Source: Oceanibaculum pacificum
Lineage (GTDB): Bacteria > Pseudomonadota > Alphaproteobacteria > Oceanibaculales > Oceanibaculaceae
NCBI RefSeq assembly: GCF_001618175.1
Contig: NZ_LPXN01000046.1
Span: 1-53,144, forward strand
Reading direction: 5' to 3'
DNA length: 53,144 nucleotides
Shown: positions 24,349 through 32,940 of the stretch, one piece after another
Position numbering within the stretch: the stretch's first letter is position 1
Layout: every line of letters starts with the position of its first letter
Translations under genes and position numbers: made by a program
Notes under the pieces: model-generated
Told to the model about the DNA's origin: nothing
Seen by the model: only the letters and a program-made list of their open reading frames with translations
The model's database searches: none

Positions 24349-25409
24349 AAAATCCGCCGCTCGATCCCGCCGCCACCCTGCGCGACGCGGTGCGCGCGAT
24401 TGAGGCGACGCATCGGCGCATCGCCGTGGTGGCCGACGCGGCGGGGATGCTGATCGGCACGTTGACCGACGGCGATATCCGCCGCGGCCTGCTGCGTGGC
24501 CTGACGCTGGAAGACGGCGTGGCCAGCGCCATGAACGCCGCGCCGACCACGGCGCATGCCGCCAGCGAGCGTTCCTACTTGCTGGAATTGCTGGTCAATC
24601 GCGGCTTCGAATCGCTGCCGCTGGTCGATGCGCAGGGGCGCTATGTCGCGGTCGTCAGCCGCTACGATCTCGGCCCGGCGGGTTCCGCCGGCGCGCCGGT
24701 CGAGGCGCGGAGCGCCATCGCGCTGGCCGTCATCATGGCGGGCGGCGAGGGCCAGCGCCTGCGGCCGATGACGGAGACCCTGCCGAAACCGATGGTCGAT
24801 ATCGGCGGCATGCCGCTGATCGAGCGGATCGTCCGGTCGCTCATCGCCGCCGGCGTGCCGCAGCTGCGCATCGCGGTGAATTATCTGCATCATGTCATCG
24901 AGCAGCATCTGGGCGACGGTTCGGCGCTGGGCGGGCGCATCGATTATCTGCGGGAAAAGACCAAGCTGGGCACCGCCGGCGCGCTGTCGCTGCTGACGGA
25001 CCGGCCGGACGGGCCGGTGCTGGTGATGAATGGCGATGTGGTGACCAGCTTCGATTGCAACGCCCTGCAGCGTTATCATGCGGAGCAGGAGGCGATGGTG
25101 ACGGTCGCGGCGATGGAATATCGGGTCGATATCCCCTATGGCGTGATCCAGTCGGACGGCGCGTGCGTCACCGGGCTGATGGAAAAACCGTCGCAGCGCT
25201 TCCTGTGCAATGCCGGCATCTACATGCTGTCGCCCGAGGCGCTGGAGCGTATCCCGCCGGACAGGGCCTTCAACATGACCGACCTGATCGAAACCTGTTT
25301 GGCCGCCGGGCAGAAGGTCTGCATCTTCCCCTTGCATGAATACTGGGCCGATATCGGCACGCCCAAGGATCTGGCGGACGCCCGCCTGGCCCTGCTGAAA
25401 CTGACCTGA
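24336..25409 (+). CDS. ptmE: PtmE-like nucleotidyltransferase with CBS pair
   Basis: Protein of 357 residues. A tandem CBS domain (about 1-120; IAVVADAAGMLIGTLTDGDI) is fused to a sugar nucleotidyltransferase with LAVIMAGGEGQRLRPMTETL and PKPMV at about 131-155 and VLVMNGDVVTSFD near 230. This layout is that of Campylobacter PtmE, which makes GDP-GlcNAc for the legionaminate pathway. The ATG at 24336 has GGGAGG upstream and lies inside legG. The gene order legI-(epimerase)-legG-ptmE-legB agrees with GDP-linked legionaminate synthesis. Use of GTP is inferred from the family. Confidence 0.88.
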   Translation: MASLENPPLDPAATLRDAVRAIEATHRRIAVVADAAGMLIGTLTDGDIRRGLLRGLTLEDGVASAMNAAPTTAHAASERSYLLELLVNRGFESLPLVDAQGRYVAVVSRYDLGPAGSAGAPVEARSAIALAVIMAGGEGQRLRPMTETLPKPMVDIGGMPLIERIVRSLIAAGVPQLRIAVNYLHHVIEQHLGDGSALGGRIDYLREKTKLGTAGALSLLTDRPDGPVLVMNGDVVTSFDCNALQRYHAEQEAMVTVAAMEYRVDIPYGVIQSDGACVTGLMEKPSQRFLCNAGIYMLSPEALERIPPDRAFNMTDLIETCLAAGQKVCIFPLHEYWADIGTPKDLADARLALLKLT

Positions 25410-25427
25410 CGGAAGGGACGCCGCACC

Positions 25428-26426
25428 GTGGAATATCTGCGTGGCAAGAAAACCCTGGTGACCGGCGCGGACGGTTTCATCGGCAGCCATCTGGTCGAAG
25501 GACTGGTCGCCGCCGGGGCCGATGTGCGGGCGCTGGTCTATTATAATTCCTGGAACGCGCAGGGCTGGCTGGCCGACCTGCCGGGCGCGATTCGCGCGGA
25601 GATCGAGATCGTGCAGGGCGATGTGCGCGACCCCGCCCGGATGCGCGCCCTGGTCGCCGGCTGTGACTATGTGTTTCACCTGGCCAGCCTGATCGCCATT
25701 CCCTACAGCTACGAGGCGCCGGATTCCTATGTCGCCACCAATATCGGCGGCACGCTGAACATCCTTCAGGCCTGCCGGGATTCCGACCGGCTGGTCCGGC
25801 TGGTCCATGTCTCGACCTCGGAAGTCTATGGCACGGCGCAGCAGGTGCCGATTGCCGAGGCGCATCCCCTGGTCGGCCAGTCGCCCTATTCGGCCAGCAA
25901 GATCGGCGCCGACAAGATGGCGGAAAGCTTCCATCTCTCCTTTGGCCTGCCTGTGGTCACCGCCCGGCCGTTCAACACTTTCGGCCCCCGGCAGACCGCC
26001 CGCGCGGTGATCCCGACCATCGCCGCGCAATTGCTGGCGGGCACGCCTGAGCTGACGCTGGGGGCGCTGACGCCGACGCGCGACTTCAACTTCGCCACCG
26101 ACACGGCGGCCGGTATGATCGCGCTGGGCGGCTGCGGCGCGGCGGAGGGGCAGGTGGTCAATATCGGCAGCGGCGAGGAATGGTCGATCGAGCAGACCGC
26201 GCGGATGCTGATGGAGATTATCGGCCGGCAGGTGCCCATCGCCTGCGCCGAGGAAAGGCTGCGGCCGGAGAAGAGCGAGGTGAACCGGCTGCTGGCCGAT
26301 ACGACGCGGATCGCCGCCTTGACCGGCTGGCGCCGCGCCGTGCCGTTCCGTGAAGGGCTGGAGCGCACGGCGGAGTGGATCGGCCGCAATATCCGGCTGT
26401 TCGAGCCGGAGCGGTATCAGCGGTGA
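25428..26426 (+). CDS. legB: LegB: NAD-dependent NDP-GlcNAc 4,6-dehydratase
   Basis: Extended SDR of 332 residues. It should remove water from GDP-GlcNAc to give the 4-keto-6-deoxy sugar for legionaminate. Motifs are LVTGADGFIGSHLVEGLVAA (about 8-27), YYNSWNAQGWL, a LegB hallmark, STSEVYGTAQ, and YSASKIGADKMAESF (near 152-166). Start at GTG 25428 behind GGAAGGGA. The next gene overlaps by GTGA. The LegC aminotransferase that would use its product is not in this window. Confidence 0.9.
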   Translation: MEYLRGKKTLVTGADGFIGSHLVEGLVAAGADVRALVYYNSWNAQGWLADLPGAIRAEIEIVQGDVRDPARMRALVAGCDYVFHLASLIAIPYSYEAPDSYVATNIGGTLNILQACRDSDRLVRLVHVSTSEVYGTAQQVPIAEAHPLVGQSPYSASKIGADKMAESFHLSFGLPVVTARPFNTFGPRQTARAVIPTIAAQLLAGTPELTLGALTPTRDFNFATDTAAGMIALGGCGAAEGQVVNIGSGEEWSIEQTARMLMEIIGRQVPIACAEERLRPEKSEVNRLLADTTRIAALTGWRRAVPFREGLERTAEWIGRNIRLFEPERYQR

Positions 26427-27649
26427 CCGGCCTGTCGCGCACTGAGTGCCGGAGCTGCGGGGCGGCATTGGAAGCGCCGTTCCTCGATCTGGGTGCGATG
26501 CCGCCCTCGAACGCCTATCTGCCGATGGAAGGCGGGGTTGAGCAGTCTTTCCCCCTGCGCCTGCGCCGCTGCCCGGCCTGCCTGCTGGTGCAGATCGACC
26601 ATGATGTGCCGCCTGACATCCTGTTCTCCGACTATGCCTATTTCTCCTCCTATTCCGATAGCTGGCTGGCGCATGCCCAGCGCTTCGCCGAGGCGGCGGT
26701 GGGGCGGTTCGGCCTGGATGCGCACAGTTTCGTGGTCGAGCTGGCCAGCAATGACGGCTATCTGCTGCGGAATTTCGTAGCGGCAGGCATTCCCTGCCTC
26801 GGCGTCGAACCGTCCGATACGGTTGCAGCGGCGGCCCGCGCCATCGGCGTGCCGACGGAGGAGATGTTCTTCGGCCGCAATACCGCCGCCGACATATTGG
26901 CGCGCTACCGGCCCGCCGACCTGATCGTCGCCAACAACGTCCTGGCGCATGTGCCGGACTTGAACGATTTCGTCGCCGGCATCGCCCTGCTGTTGGGGAA
27001 GGAGGGCGTGCTGAGCGTGGAATTCCCGCATCTGGCGACGATGCTGGAGAAGGTGGCTTTCGATACTGTCTATCACGAGCATTATTCCTATTTCTCGCTG
27101 CTGGCGGTGGAACGGTGCTTCGAGCGGCACGGGCTGTTTCTGTTCGATGCCGAGCGCCTGAGCACACATGGTGGCAGCCTGCGGCTCTCCGCCGGCAAGA
27201 CGCCCCGCCCGGCGACGCCGGGGCTGCAATCGGTACGCGACGAGGAGGCGGTTTTGCGCCTGGATACGCCGGAACCCTACCGGGCTTTCGCCGATAAGGT
27301 CGGCGCGGTGCGGACTGGTCTGCTGGCTTTCCTGACCGAGGCGAAGGGGGCGGGGCGGCGTGTCGTCGGCTATGGCGCGGCGGCCAAGGGCAATACCCTG
27401 CTGAATTACTGCGGCGTCAGCGAAGCCGACCTGCCCTTCGTCGCCGACCGCAACCCGCATAAGCAGAACAAGCGGCTGCCCGGCAGCCATATTCCCATTG
27501 TCGTCCCGGAGCGCATCGCCGAGGCGCGGCCCGATTATGTGCTGATCCTGCCCTGGAACCTGGAGGCGGAGGTCACCGCCCAGCTCGCCTTCGTGCGCGG
27601 CTGGGGCGGGCGGTTCGTCACCCCGATTCCCCGACTGAGGGTTAAGTGA
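26423..27649 (+). CDS. Sugar C-methyltransferase (NDP-4-keto-6-deoxyhexose type)
   Basis: SAM-dependent enzyme of 408 residues with the three-part plan of TylC3/NovU-type sugar C-methyltransferases. An N-terminal zinc-binding part has two cysteine pairs (CRSCG at about 9-13; CPACLL near 52-57). A SAM domain follows (VELASNDGYLLRNF near 107-120), and a C-terminal Rossmann-like part (VVGYGAAAKGNTLLNY near 313-328). It should add a methyl branch, usually at C3, to a 4-keto sugar nucleotide. The start is GTG 26423, overlapping legB. The CDP-glucose enzymes RfbF and RfbG in this locus suggest a CDP-linked substrate. Confidence 0.85.
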   Translation: MTGLSRTECRSCGAALEAPFLDLGAMPPSNAYLPMEGGVEQSFPLRLRRCPACLLVQIDHDVPPDILFSDYAYFSSYSDSWLAHAQRFAEAAVGRFGLDAHSFVVELASNDGYLLRNFVAAGIPCLGVEPSDTVAAAARAIGVPTEEMFFGRNTAADILARYRPADLIVANNVLAHVPDLNDFVAGIALLLGKEGVLSVEFPHLATMLEKVAFDTVYHEHYSYFSLLAVERCFERHGLFLFDAERLSTHGGSLRLSAGKTPRPATPGLQSVRDEEAVLRLDTPEPYRAFADKVGAVRTGLLAFLTEAKGAGRRVVGYGAAAKGNTLLNYCGVSEADLPFVADRNPHKQNKRLPGSHIPIVVPERIAEARPDYVLILPWNLEAEVTAQLAFVRGWGGRFVTPIPRLRVK

Positions 27650-28194
27650 TGCGGATCGCGCCGACTCCGCTGGCGGGCGTGCATCTGGTCGAACCGGAAC
27701 CCGTGCCGGATGCGCGGGGATTCTTCGCCCGCCTGGTCTGCGCGGACAGTTTCGCCGCGCACGGCATGGTCGCGGATTTTCCGCAATGCAGCGTCTCCTG
27801 GAACCGGGCGGCGGCCACCTTGCGCGGCCTGCATTGGCAGGCAGCCCCCCACGCGGAGGCGAAGCTGGTGCGCTGCACGCGGGGCGCAATCTTCGACGTG
27901 GCGGTCGATCTGCGGCCGAACTCGTCCAGCTACCGGCGCTGGGTGGCGCGGGAGCTGACGGCGGAGAACCGGCTGGCGCTGTATATTCCCGCCGGCTGCG
28001 CCCATGGCTTCCTGACGCTGTCGGACGACACCGAAGTGTTCTACCAGATTTCCGCGCCGCATATGCCCGACGCGGCGCGGGGATTGCGCTGGGACGATCC
28101 CGACATCGGCATTGACTGGCCGACGACGCCGGCGGTGATGTCGGAGCGTGACGCCGCCCTGCCGGGCTGGGCCGATGCGATGGGGCAGGGCTGA
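27649..28194 (+). CDS. RmlC-like NDP-4-keto-sugar 3,5-epimerase
   Basis: Cupin enzyme of 181 residues like dTDP-4-dehydrorhamnose 3,5-epimerase. Conserved features are DARGFFARL near the start, the catalytic-histidine region RGLHWQ (about 59-64), KLVRCTRGAIFDVAVDLR, and YIPAGCAHGFLTLSDDTEVF near 108-127. No rmlA, rmlB or rmlD is in the window, so it more likely acts with the C-methyltransferase on a CDP-linked 4-keto sugar, epimerising C3 and/or C5. Both ends overlap neighbours (TGATG), showing one operon. Confidence 0.88.
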   Translation: MRIAPTPLAGVHLVEPEPVPDARGFFARLVCADSFAAHGMVADFPQCSVSWNRAAATLRGLHWQAAPHAEAKLVRCTRGAIFDVAVDLRPNSSSYRRWVARELTAENRLALYIPAGCAHGFLTLSDDTEVFYQISAPHMPDAARGLRWDDPDIGIDWPTTPAVMSERDAALPGWADAMGQG

Positions 28195-29135
28195 TGCGGG
28201 TTCTGCTGTTCGGCACGGGCGAGATGGGAAGCCGCCATCTGCAAGGGCTGTCCCACCTGCCGCCCGGCAGCGAAATTCTGGCGCTGGAGCCACGCGATGA
28301 TGCCCGCGCCCTGGCCCTGTCGCGCTGGCAGGCAATGCCGGGGCATGAGCGGGTGAGCCTACGCTTCGATGCGGCGGCGGCGCTGCCGGAGGGGTTCGAC
28401 GCCGCCATCCTGGCGACGGCGGCGCCAGCCCGCCTGGCCCAGTTGCGCCGGGTGCTGGAATCAGGCATCCGGCATGTGCTGGCGGAGAAGGTGCTGTTCC
28501 AGTCGGTCGCCGACTACCGCGCGGCGCTGGAGATGGCCAGGCAGGCCGGGGCCGATGTGCGCGCCCATGTGCCGCTGCGCTATGTTCCCGTCTTGCAGGC
28601 GCTGCGGGCACGGATCGCCGGGCGGCCTTTCACGCTCGACGTCACGGTCGGCAATCGCGGGATGGGCTGCAACGCCATCCATTTTCTCGATCTCTTCCAG
28701 TTTCTGGCCGGCCAGCCGCCCATCGACATGACTGCGGCCATCGACCGTCCGGTGCAGCCTAACCGGCGCGACGCCGCGTTGGTCGAATTCACCGGCGTGG
28801 CGCGGGCGCGCACCGCAACCGGCGCGCAGGCCAGGATCGCCTTCGTGCCCGACCATGAGCGGCTGGCGGTGCTGACCCTCGATATCGACGGCAGGCGCAC
28901 GATCATCGACCAGGCCGGCGCGGTCAGCAGCGACGATGCGGCCCTTGCCGGCGCGCGATTCGAGATGCCAATGGCAAGCGCGATGACCGCCGGCATGATC
29001 CGGGATATCCAGGGCGGCCTGTCGGTGCTGCCCGATCTGGCCGAGGGGTTCGAGACCAACCGGCTGATGCTGGACGCCTATAATCGGGCATTGACCGGAC
29101 ATCATGCCGACGACCAGACCTGCCCAATTACTTAG
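28194..29135 (+). CDS. Gfo/Idh/MocA-like oxidoreductase
   Basis: Protein of 313 residues with an N-terminal Rossmann domain (LLFGTGEMGSRHLQGL at about 4-19) and a C-terminal dehydrogenase-like part (from about 120, GNRGMGCNAIHFLDL). The usual EKP of the family is changed (LAEKVLF, near 100). The HFLDL segment matches the substrate-site histidine region. It may reduce a keto group of a nucleotide sugar or of a free amino sugar. Exact role unknown. It starts on the last base of the rmlC-like stop; a 28-base gap with AAGGAAGAG follows. Confidence 0.75.
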   Translation: MRVLLFGTGEMGSRHLQGLSHLPPGSEILALEPRDDARALALSRWQAMPGHERVSLRFDAAAALPEGFDAAILATAAPARLAQLRRVLESGIRHVLAEKVLFQSVADYRAALEMARQAGADVRAHVPLRYVPVLQALRARIAGRPFTLDVTVGNRGMGCNAIHFLDLFQFLAGQPPIDMTAAIDRPVQPNRRDAALVEFTGVARARTATGAQARIAFVPDHERLAVLTLDIDGRRTIIDQAGAVSSDDAALAGARFEMPMASAMTAGMIRDIQGGLSVLPDLAEGFETNRLMLDAYNRALTGHHADDQTCPIT

Positions 29136-29163
29136 GGCCCGATCACATAAGGAAGAGTCGGCC

Positions 29164-30120
29164 ATGCGGATTTTGCTGATCGGGGCGGGGCGCATCGCCG
29201 GCGAGTATGTAAAGGCGCTGCAGGCCCGCGGCCCTGTCGAGATCGACATCCTGTCCCGCACCGAGGCATCGGCCGCCGGCTTGCGGCAGCGCCACGGGCT
29301 GGCGCAAGCGTTCTGGGGCGGGCAGGACCGGCTGGCGAGCCTCGATCTCTCCTATGACGGCTATATCGTCGCCACGCCGATCGAGACGCTGTTGCCCTAT
29401 CTCGTCCAACTGACGCGGCAGGGCGCGCGGCGCATCCTGGTGGAAAAGCCGGTCTGCCTGTCCAGCGCCGAGTTGCGGGCGTTTCTGCACGCCCACCCGC
29501 AGGCGACGGCGATGGCGGCGCTGAATCGGCTCTATTACCCCTCCGTGCAGGCGCTGGCCGACCGGCTGGCGGTGGAGCCGGCGACATCCGCCAGCTTCTC
29601 CTTCGGCGAGATGCTGCCGCGCATCGAGGCGGCCAACCTCGCCCCGCCGGTACTGGCGCGGCTGGGGCTGGCCAACAGCATCCATGTCATCGCCACGGTT
29701 TTCTCCCTGATCGGCCTGCCGCGCCTGTTGCATCCGCTGGTGTCGGGGCAGGGCAGGATCGACTGGCATCCGTCGGGGGCTGTGTTCGCCGGCGCGGGAT
29801 CGACGGAGTCCGGCATCTGCTTCACCTATCTGGCCGACTGGCTCAGCGCCGGGCGCTGGTCGATGACCGTCAGGACCGGGCGCGGCGTCTATATGCTGGA
29901 GCCGGTGGAGACGCTGAGCTTCCAGCCGCTGGCGGGCGGGCCGGCGGAAATGCTCGTGCCGCCGGTGTCGGACGGGCTGAAATGCGGCTTCCCGCAGATG
30001 CTGGAGGCCTGGCTTGCGGCCGACGCGCCGGATGCCAAAGCCAGCCTTTACAGCCTGCTGGCGTATCTGGAGGCGATAGAGGCTATGATGGGATATCGCG
30101 GCGACGGGGTCGCGCGATAG
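29164..30120 (+). CDS. Gfo/Idh/MocA-like oxidoreductase
   Basis: Protein of 318 residues, a distant relative of the gene before it. It has LLIGAGRIAGEYVKAL at about 4-19 and the conserved LVEKPVCLSS near 98-107, then the substrate domain with SIHVIATVFSL (about 179-189). The ATG at 29164 is preceded by AAGGAAGAG. It could be the 4-keto reductase of the branched deoxyhexose, but this is a guess from position. The substrate is unknown. Confidence 0.75.
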   Translation: MRILLIGAGRIAGEYVKALQARGPVEIDILSRTEASAAGLRQRHGLAQAFWGGQDRLASLDLSYDGYIVATPIETLLPYLVQLTRQGARRILVEKPVCLSSAELRAFLHAHPQATAMAALNRLYYPSVQALADRLAVEPATSASFSFGEMLPRIEAANLAPPVLARLGLANSIHVIATVFSLIGLPRLLHPLVSGQGRIDWHPSGAVFAGAGSTESGICFTYLADWLSAGRWSMTVRTGRGVYMLEPVETLSFQPLAGGPAEMLVPPVSDGLKCGFPQMLEAWLAADAPDAKASLYSLLAYLEAIEAMMGYRGDGVAR

Positions 30121-30132
30121 GGAGGGGGAAGC

Positions 30133-30903
30133 ATGAAGGCCGTCATTCTGGCGGGTGGGCTGGGGACGCGAATCTCCGAGGAAACCCATCTGAAGCCGAA
30201 GCCGATGCTGGAGATCGGCGGCAAGCCGATCCTCTGGCACATCATGAAGCTGTATTCGGCCCATGGGGTGAACGAATTCGTCATCTGCTGTGGCTATAAG
30301 GGCTATGTGATCAAGGAGTATTTCGCCAACTACTTCCTGCACATGTCCGATGTCACCTTCGACATGGCGAATAACCGGATGAAGGTGCATCAGCGCCATG
30401 CCGAACCCTGGCAGGTGACGCTGGTGGATACCGGCGACGACACCATGACCGGCGGCCGCCTGAAGCGCGTGCGCGACTATGTGAAGGATGAGGAAGCCTT
30501 CTGCTTCACCTATGGCGATGGGCTGTCGGACCTGGACATCACGGCTTCCATTGCCTTCCACAAGGCGCATGGCAAATGGGGAACGGTCACCGCCGTCCAG
30601 CCGCCCGGCCGCTATGGCGCGCTGGAGATCGACGGCAGCCGGGTCGCCAGTTTCCGGGAAAAGCCGCGCGGCGATGGCGGCACCATCAATGGCGGCTTCT
30701 TCGTGCTGTCGCCTTCCTGTCTCCAGGTTATCGAGGGGGACCGGTCGAGCTGGGAGGCGGAATCGCTGCTCAGCCTGGTCGAGCGCGGGCAGTTGATGGC
30801 CTTCGAGCATGACGGTTTCTGGCAGCCGATGGATACGCTGCGCGACAAGGTAATGCTGGAGGAACTCTGGGCGTCCGGCCGCGCCCCCTGGAAGATCTGG
30901 TGA
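30133..30903 (+). CDS. rfbF: Glucose-1-phosphate cytidylyltransferase
   Basis: Protein of 256 residues, usual for RfbF. It makes CDP-glucose from CTP and glucose-1-phosphate, the first step to CDP-linked 6-deoxy and 3,6-dideoxy sugars. Motifs are the nucleotide loop VILAGGLGTRISEETHLKPK (4-23), PMLEIGGKPILWHIM, YGDGLSDLD near 130-138, and FWQPMDTLRDK near the end. GGGAGGGGG precedes the ATG. The partner RfbG is 14.3 kb away on the other strand. Confidence 0.94.
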   Translation: MKAVILAGGLGTRISEETHLKPKPMLEIGGKPILWHIMKLYSAHGVNEFVICCGYKGYVIKEYFANYFLHMSDVTFDMANNRMKVHQRHAEPWQVTLVDTGDDTMTGGRLKRVRDYVKDEEAFCFTYGDGLSDLDITASIAFHKAHGKWGTVTAVQPPGRYGALEIDGSRVASFREKPRGDGGTINGGFFVLSPSCLQVIEGDRSSWEAESLLSLVERGQLMAFEHDGFWQPMDTLRDKVMLEELWASGRAPWKIW

Positions 30904-31742
30904 GCCAAACCTGCCTGGTAACGGGCGGGGCCGGTTTTGTCGGCCGGCAGATACTGCGCGCCTTGGCGGAGCGGGATATCCGCCTGCGCCTCGTGTTGCG
31001 CGAGGGCCAGCCGCCCCCGGATGTGCCGGTCGAGCGCATTATCCGCACCCCCGACCTGTTCGCCGAGAGCGCGGCCTGGTGGCGCGATGCCTGCGTCGCC
31101 GTGGACATCATCGTGCATGCCGCTTGGTATGCTAAGCCGGGGCGCTATCTGGAGGCGGCGGAGAATCTTGCCTGCCTCAGCGGCACGCTGGCCCTGGCGC
31201 AGGGGGCGGCGGATGCCGGCGTGGGTCGCTTCGTCGGGCTGGGCACCTGTTTCGAGTATGATCTGGCCGGCGTAGCCCCGGCTGACGTAGCCCCCCTGGC
31301 GGTCGACGCGCCATTGCGGCCGCGCACGCTCTATGCGGCGACCAAGGCGGCGAGCTATCTGGCGCTTCAGGCATTCTTCGCCGGGCAGCCCGCCGGTTTC
31401 GCCTGGTGCCGCCTGTTCTACCTCTATGGCGAGGGCGAGGATGAGCGGCGCTTCGTGCCCTATCTGCGCCGCTGCCTAGCCGATGGCGTGCCGGCCGATC
31501 TGACTGAAGGCAGCCAGGTACGAGATTATCTGGATGTGCGCGACGCCGGCGCACAGATCGCCGAGGCGGCCTTGTCCGACCGGCAGGGGGCGCTGAACAT
31601 CTGCTCCGGCGTGCCGGTCAGCTTGCGGGCCTTGGCCGAGCGGCTTGCCGACGCCCAGGGCCGGCGCGATCTGCTGCGCTTCGGCGCGCGGCCGACGCCG
31701 CCGCATGATCCGCCCTATGTCGTTGGCATCCCGTCTTTTTGA
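30900..31742 (+). CDS. NAD-dependent sugar epimerase/reductase (SDR)
   Basis: Extended SDR of 280 residues, starting at GTG 30900 inside the rfbF stop. The NAD motif is VTGGAGFVGRQIL (about 6-18) and the catalytic YAATKAASYLAL lies near 146-157; RDYLDVRDAGAQIAEAAL is typical of family members acting on deoxysugars. Following rfbF directly, it is a candidate reductase or epimerase for the CDP-4-keto-deoxyhexose, comparable in position to CDP-sugar synthases of O-antigen loci. It ends the first long operon. Confidence 0.8.
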   Translation: MSQTCLVTGGAGFVGRQILRALAERDIRLRLVLREGQPPPDVPVERIIRTPDLFAESAAWWRDACVAVDIIVHAAWYAKPGRYLEAAENLACLSGTLALAQGAADAGVGRFVGLGTCFEYDLAGVAPADVAPLAVDAPLRPRTLYAATKAASYLALQAFFAGQPAGFAWCRLFYLYGEGEDERRFVPYLRRCLADGVPADLTEGSQVRDYLDVRDAGAQIAEAALSDRQGALNICSGVPVSLRALAERLADAQGRRDLLRFGARPTPPHDPPYVVGIPSF

Positions 31743-31778
31743 TCTGGACCGGGTAGCCTGCCCCACGGGAGATGGTGG

Positions 31779-31807
31779 TTGATAAAAAGCCGTGTAAATG
31801 GCACTAT
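31779..31807 (+). promoter_or_regulatory. Weak sigma-70-like promoter before the radical SAM gene
   Basis: TTGATA (31779-31784) and CACTAT (31802-31807) are 17 bases apart in the first AT-richer stretch after a long gapless operon, 29 bases before the ATG at 31836. The -10 is poor. Confidence 0.3.
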
Positions 31808-31835
31808 GCCGGTCGATCTGCCAGGAGGGCGCGCT

Positions 31836-32912
31836 ATGAAGGCGAAGATCAAGCCCCGGATCAATCTTGAAGGCAGAACGCCTTTACAGGATGTGATCCC
31901 GTTAAATACACCGTTCGTTGTTTTCGTCGATCCGGCGAGCGCTTGCAATTTCCAATGCCCGTTCTGTCCGACCGGGCACCGGAACATGATTGACGAGACA
32001 GGGCGCTATCAAGGCGCCATGAAGTATGACGTCTTCACCAAAATCATCGATGACCTGTCGGAATTCGACAGGCCGATCAAGGTGTTGCGTATGTACAAGG
32101 ACGGCGAGCCGTTCCTGAACCGCAATCTGGCGAAGATGATCGCCTATGCCAAGGCCAGCGGCCGGGTGGAGTATATCGACACCACCACCAACGGCTCCCT
32201 GATGACGCCGGAGCGGCTGGGGCCGATCCTGGAAGCCGGCCTCGACAAGATCAACATCTCGGTCGATGGCATGAATCCGGAGCAGTACAAGAAGTTCACC
32301 GGCTTCAAGTTCGACTTCGAGAAGTTCGTCGAGAACGTGAAGTGGCTGTACGCCAACAAGGGCAATTGCGAAATCGTCGTGAAGATTCCGGGCGAACTGA
32401 TCAGCGAGGCCCAGCGGCAGGAATTCTACGACACGTTCGGCGATCATTGCGACCGCATCTTCATCGAGAATTTCGCCCCCTGCTGGCCGGAATTCGATGT
32501 CGAGGCGCATACCGGCTTCAAGATCACCCAGGGCATATATCAGCAGCCGGTGCAGCCAACCGATACCTGCCCGTATATCTTCTACTCGATCTCGGTGAAT
32601 GCCGATGGGCTGGTCAGTTCCTGCTTCCTTGATTGGGGGCGCAAGCTGGTGGTGGGCGATGTGCGCCAGCAGAGCCTGAAATCGATCTGGCATTCCGATT
32701 CCCTGAACGCGCTGCGCCAGCTGCATCTGGAAGGCAAGCGCCGCCAGCATCCGGTGTGCGGCAGTTGCGGCCAGCTCAGCCATTGCCTGCCGGACAATAT
32801 CGATGCGCATCGCGAGGCGCTGTTGCCGCGCTTCCGGGAATATGCGGCCGGCAATATCAGCCCGGAGGTGCCGGGCATGACGGTCAGGAAGCGGCTTCCC
32901 GAACCGGTTTGA
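31836..32912 (+). CDS. Radical SAM/SPASM-like enzyme of unknown substrate
   Basis: Protein of 358 residues. The radical SAM cluster motif is C37-x3-C41-x2-C44 (CNFQCPFC), followed by YKDGEPFLN (the GGE-like SAM region) and INISVDGM. A C-terminal cysteine-rich part (CPYIFYS, SSCFLDW, CGSCGQLSHC near 307-316) looks like a SPASM/twitch domain for additional iron-sulfur clusters. AGGAGG precedes the ATG at 31836. In a glycan locus it could dehydrogenate, epimerise or rearrange a sugar, or modify a peptide; no substrate can be named. It opens the second long operon. Confidence 0.87.
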   Translation: MKAKIKPRINLEGRTPLQDVIPLNTPFVVFVDPASACNFQCPFCPTGHRNMIDETGRYQGAMKYDVFTKIIDDLSEFDRPIKVLRMYKDGEPFLNRNLAKMIAYAKASGRVEYIDTTTNGSLMTPERLGPILEAGLDKINISVDGMNPEQYKKFTGFKFDFEKFVENVKWLYANKGNCEIVVKIPGELISEAQRQEFYDTFGDHCDRIFIENFAPCWPEFDVEAHTGFKITQGIYQQPVQPTDTCPYIFYSISVNADGLVSSCFLDWGRKLVVGDVRQQSLKSIWHSDSLNALRQLHLEGKRRQHPVCGSCGQLSHCLPDNIDAHREALLPRFREYAAGNISPEVPGMTVRKRLPEPV

Positions 32913-32940
32913 CGAGGCCGGGGCGGCGGGGGCGCGCACC

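Noticed and set aside
24345-27167. 940-residue minus-strand open frame
   Set aside because: It runs antisense through ptmE, legB and the C-methyltransferase, all of which have strong motifs and ribosome sites; composition is that of a shadow frame.
26417-28468. 683-residue minus-strand open frame
   Set aside because: Antisense to the C-methyltransferase and RmlC-like genes; low-complexity Arg/Pro/Ala with no recognisable domain.
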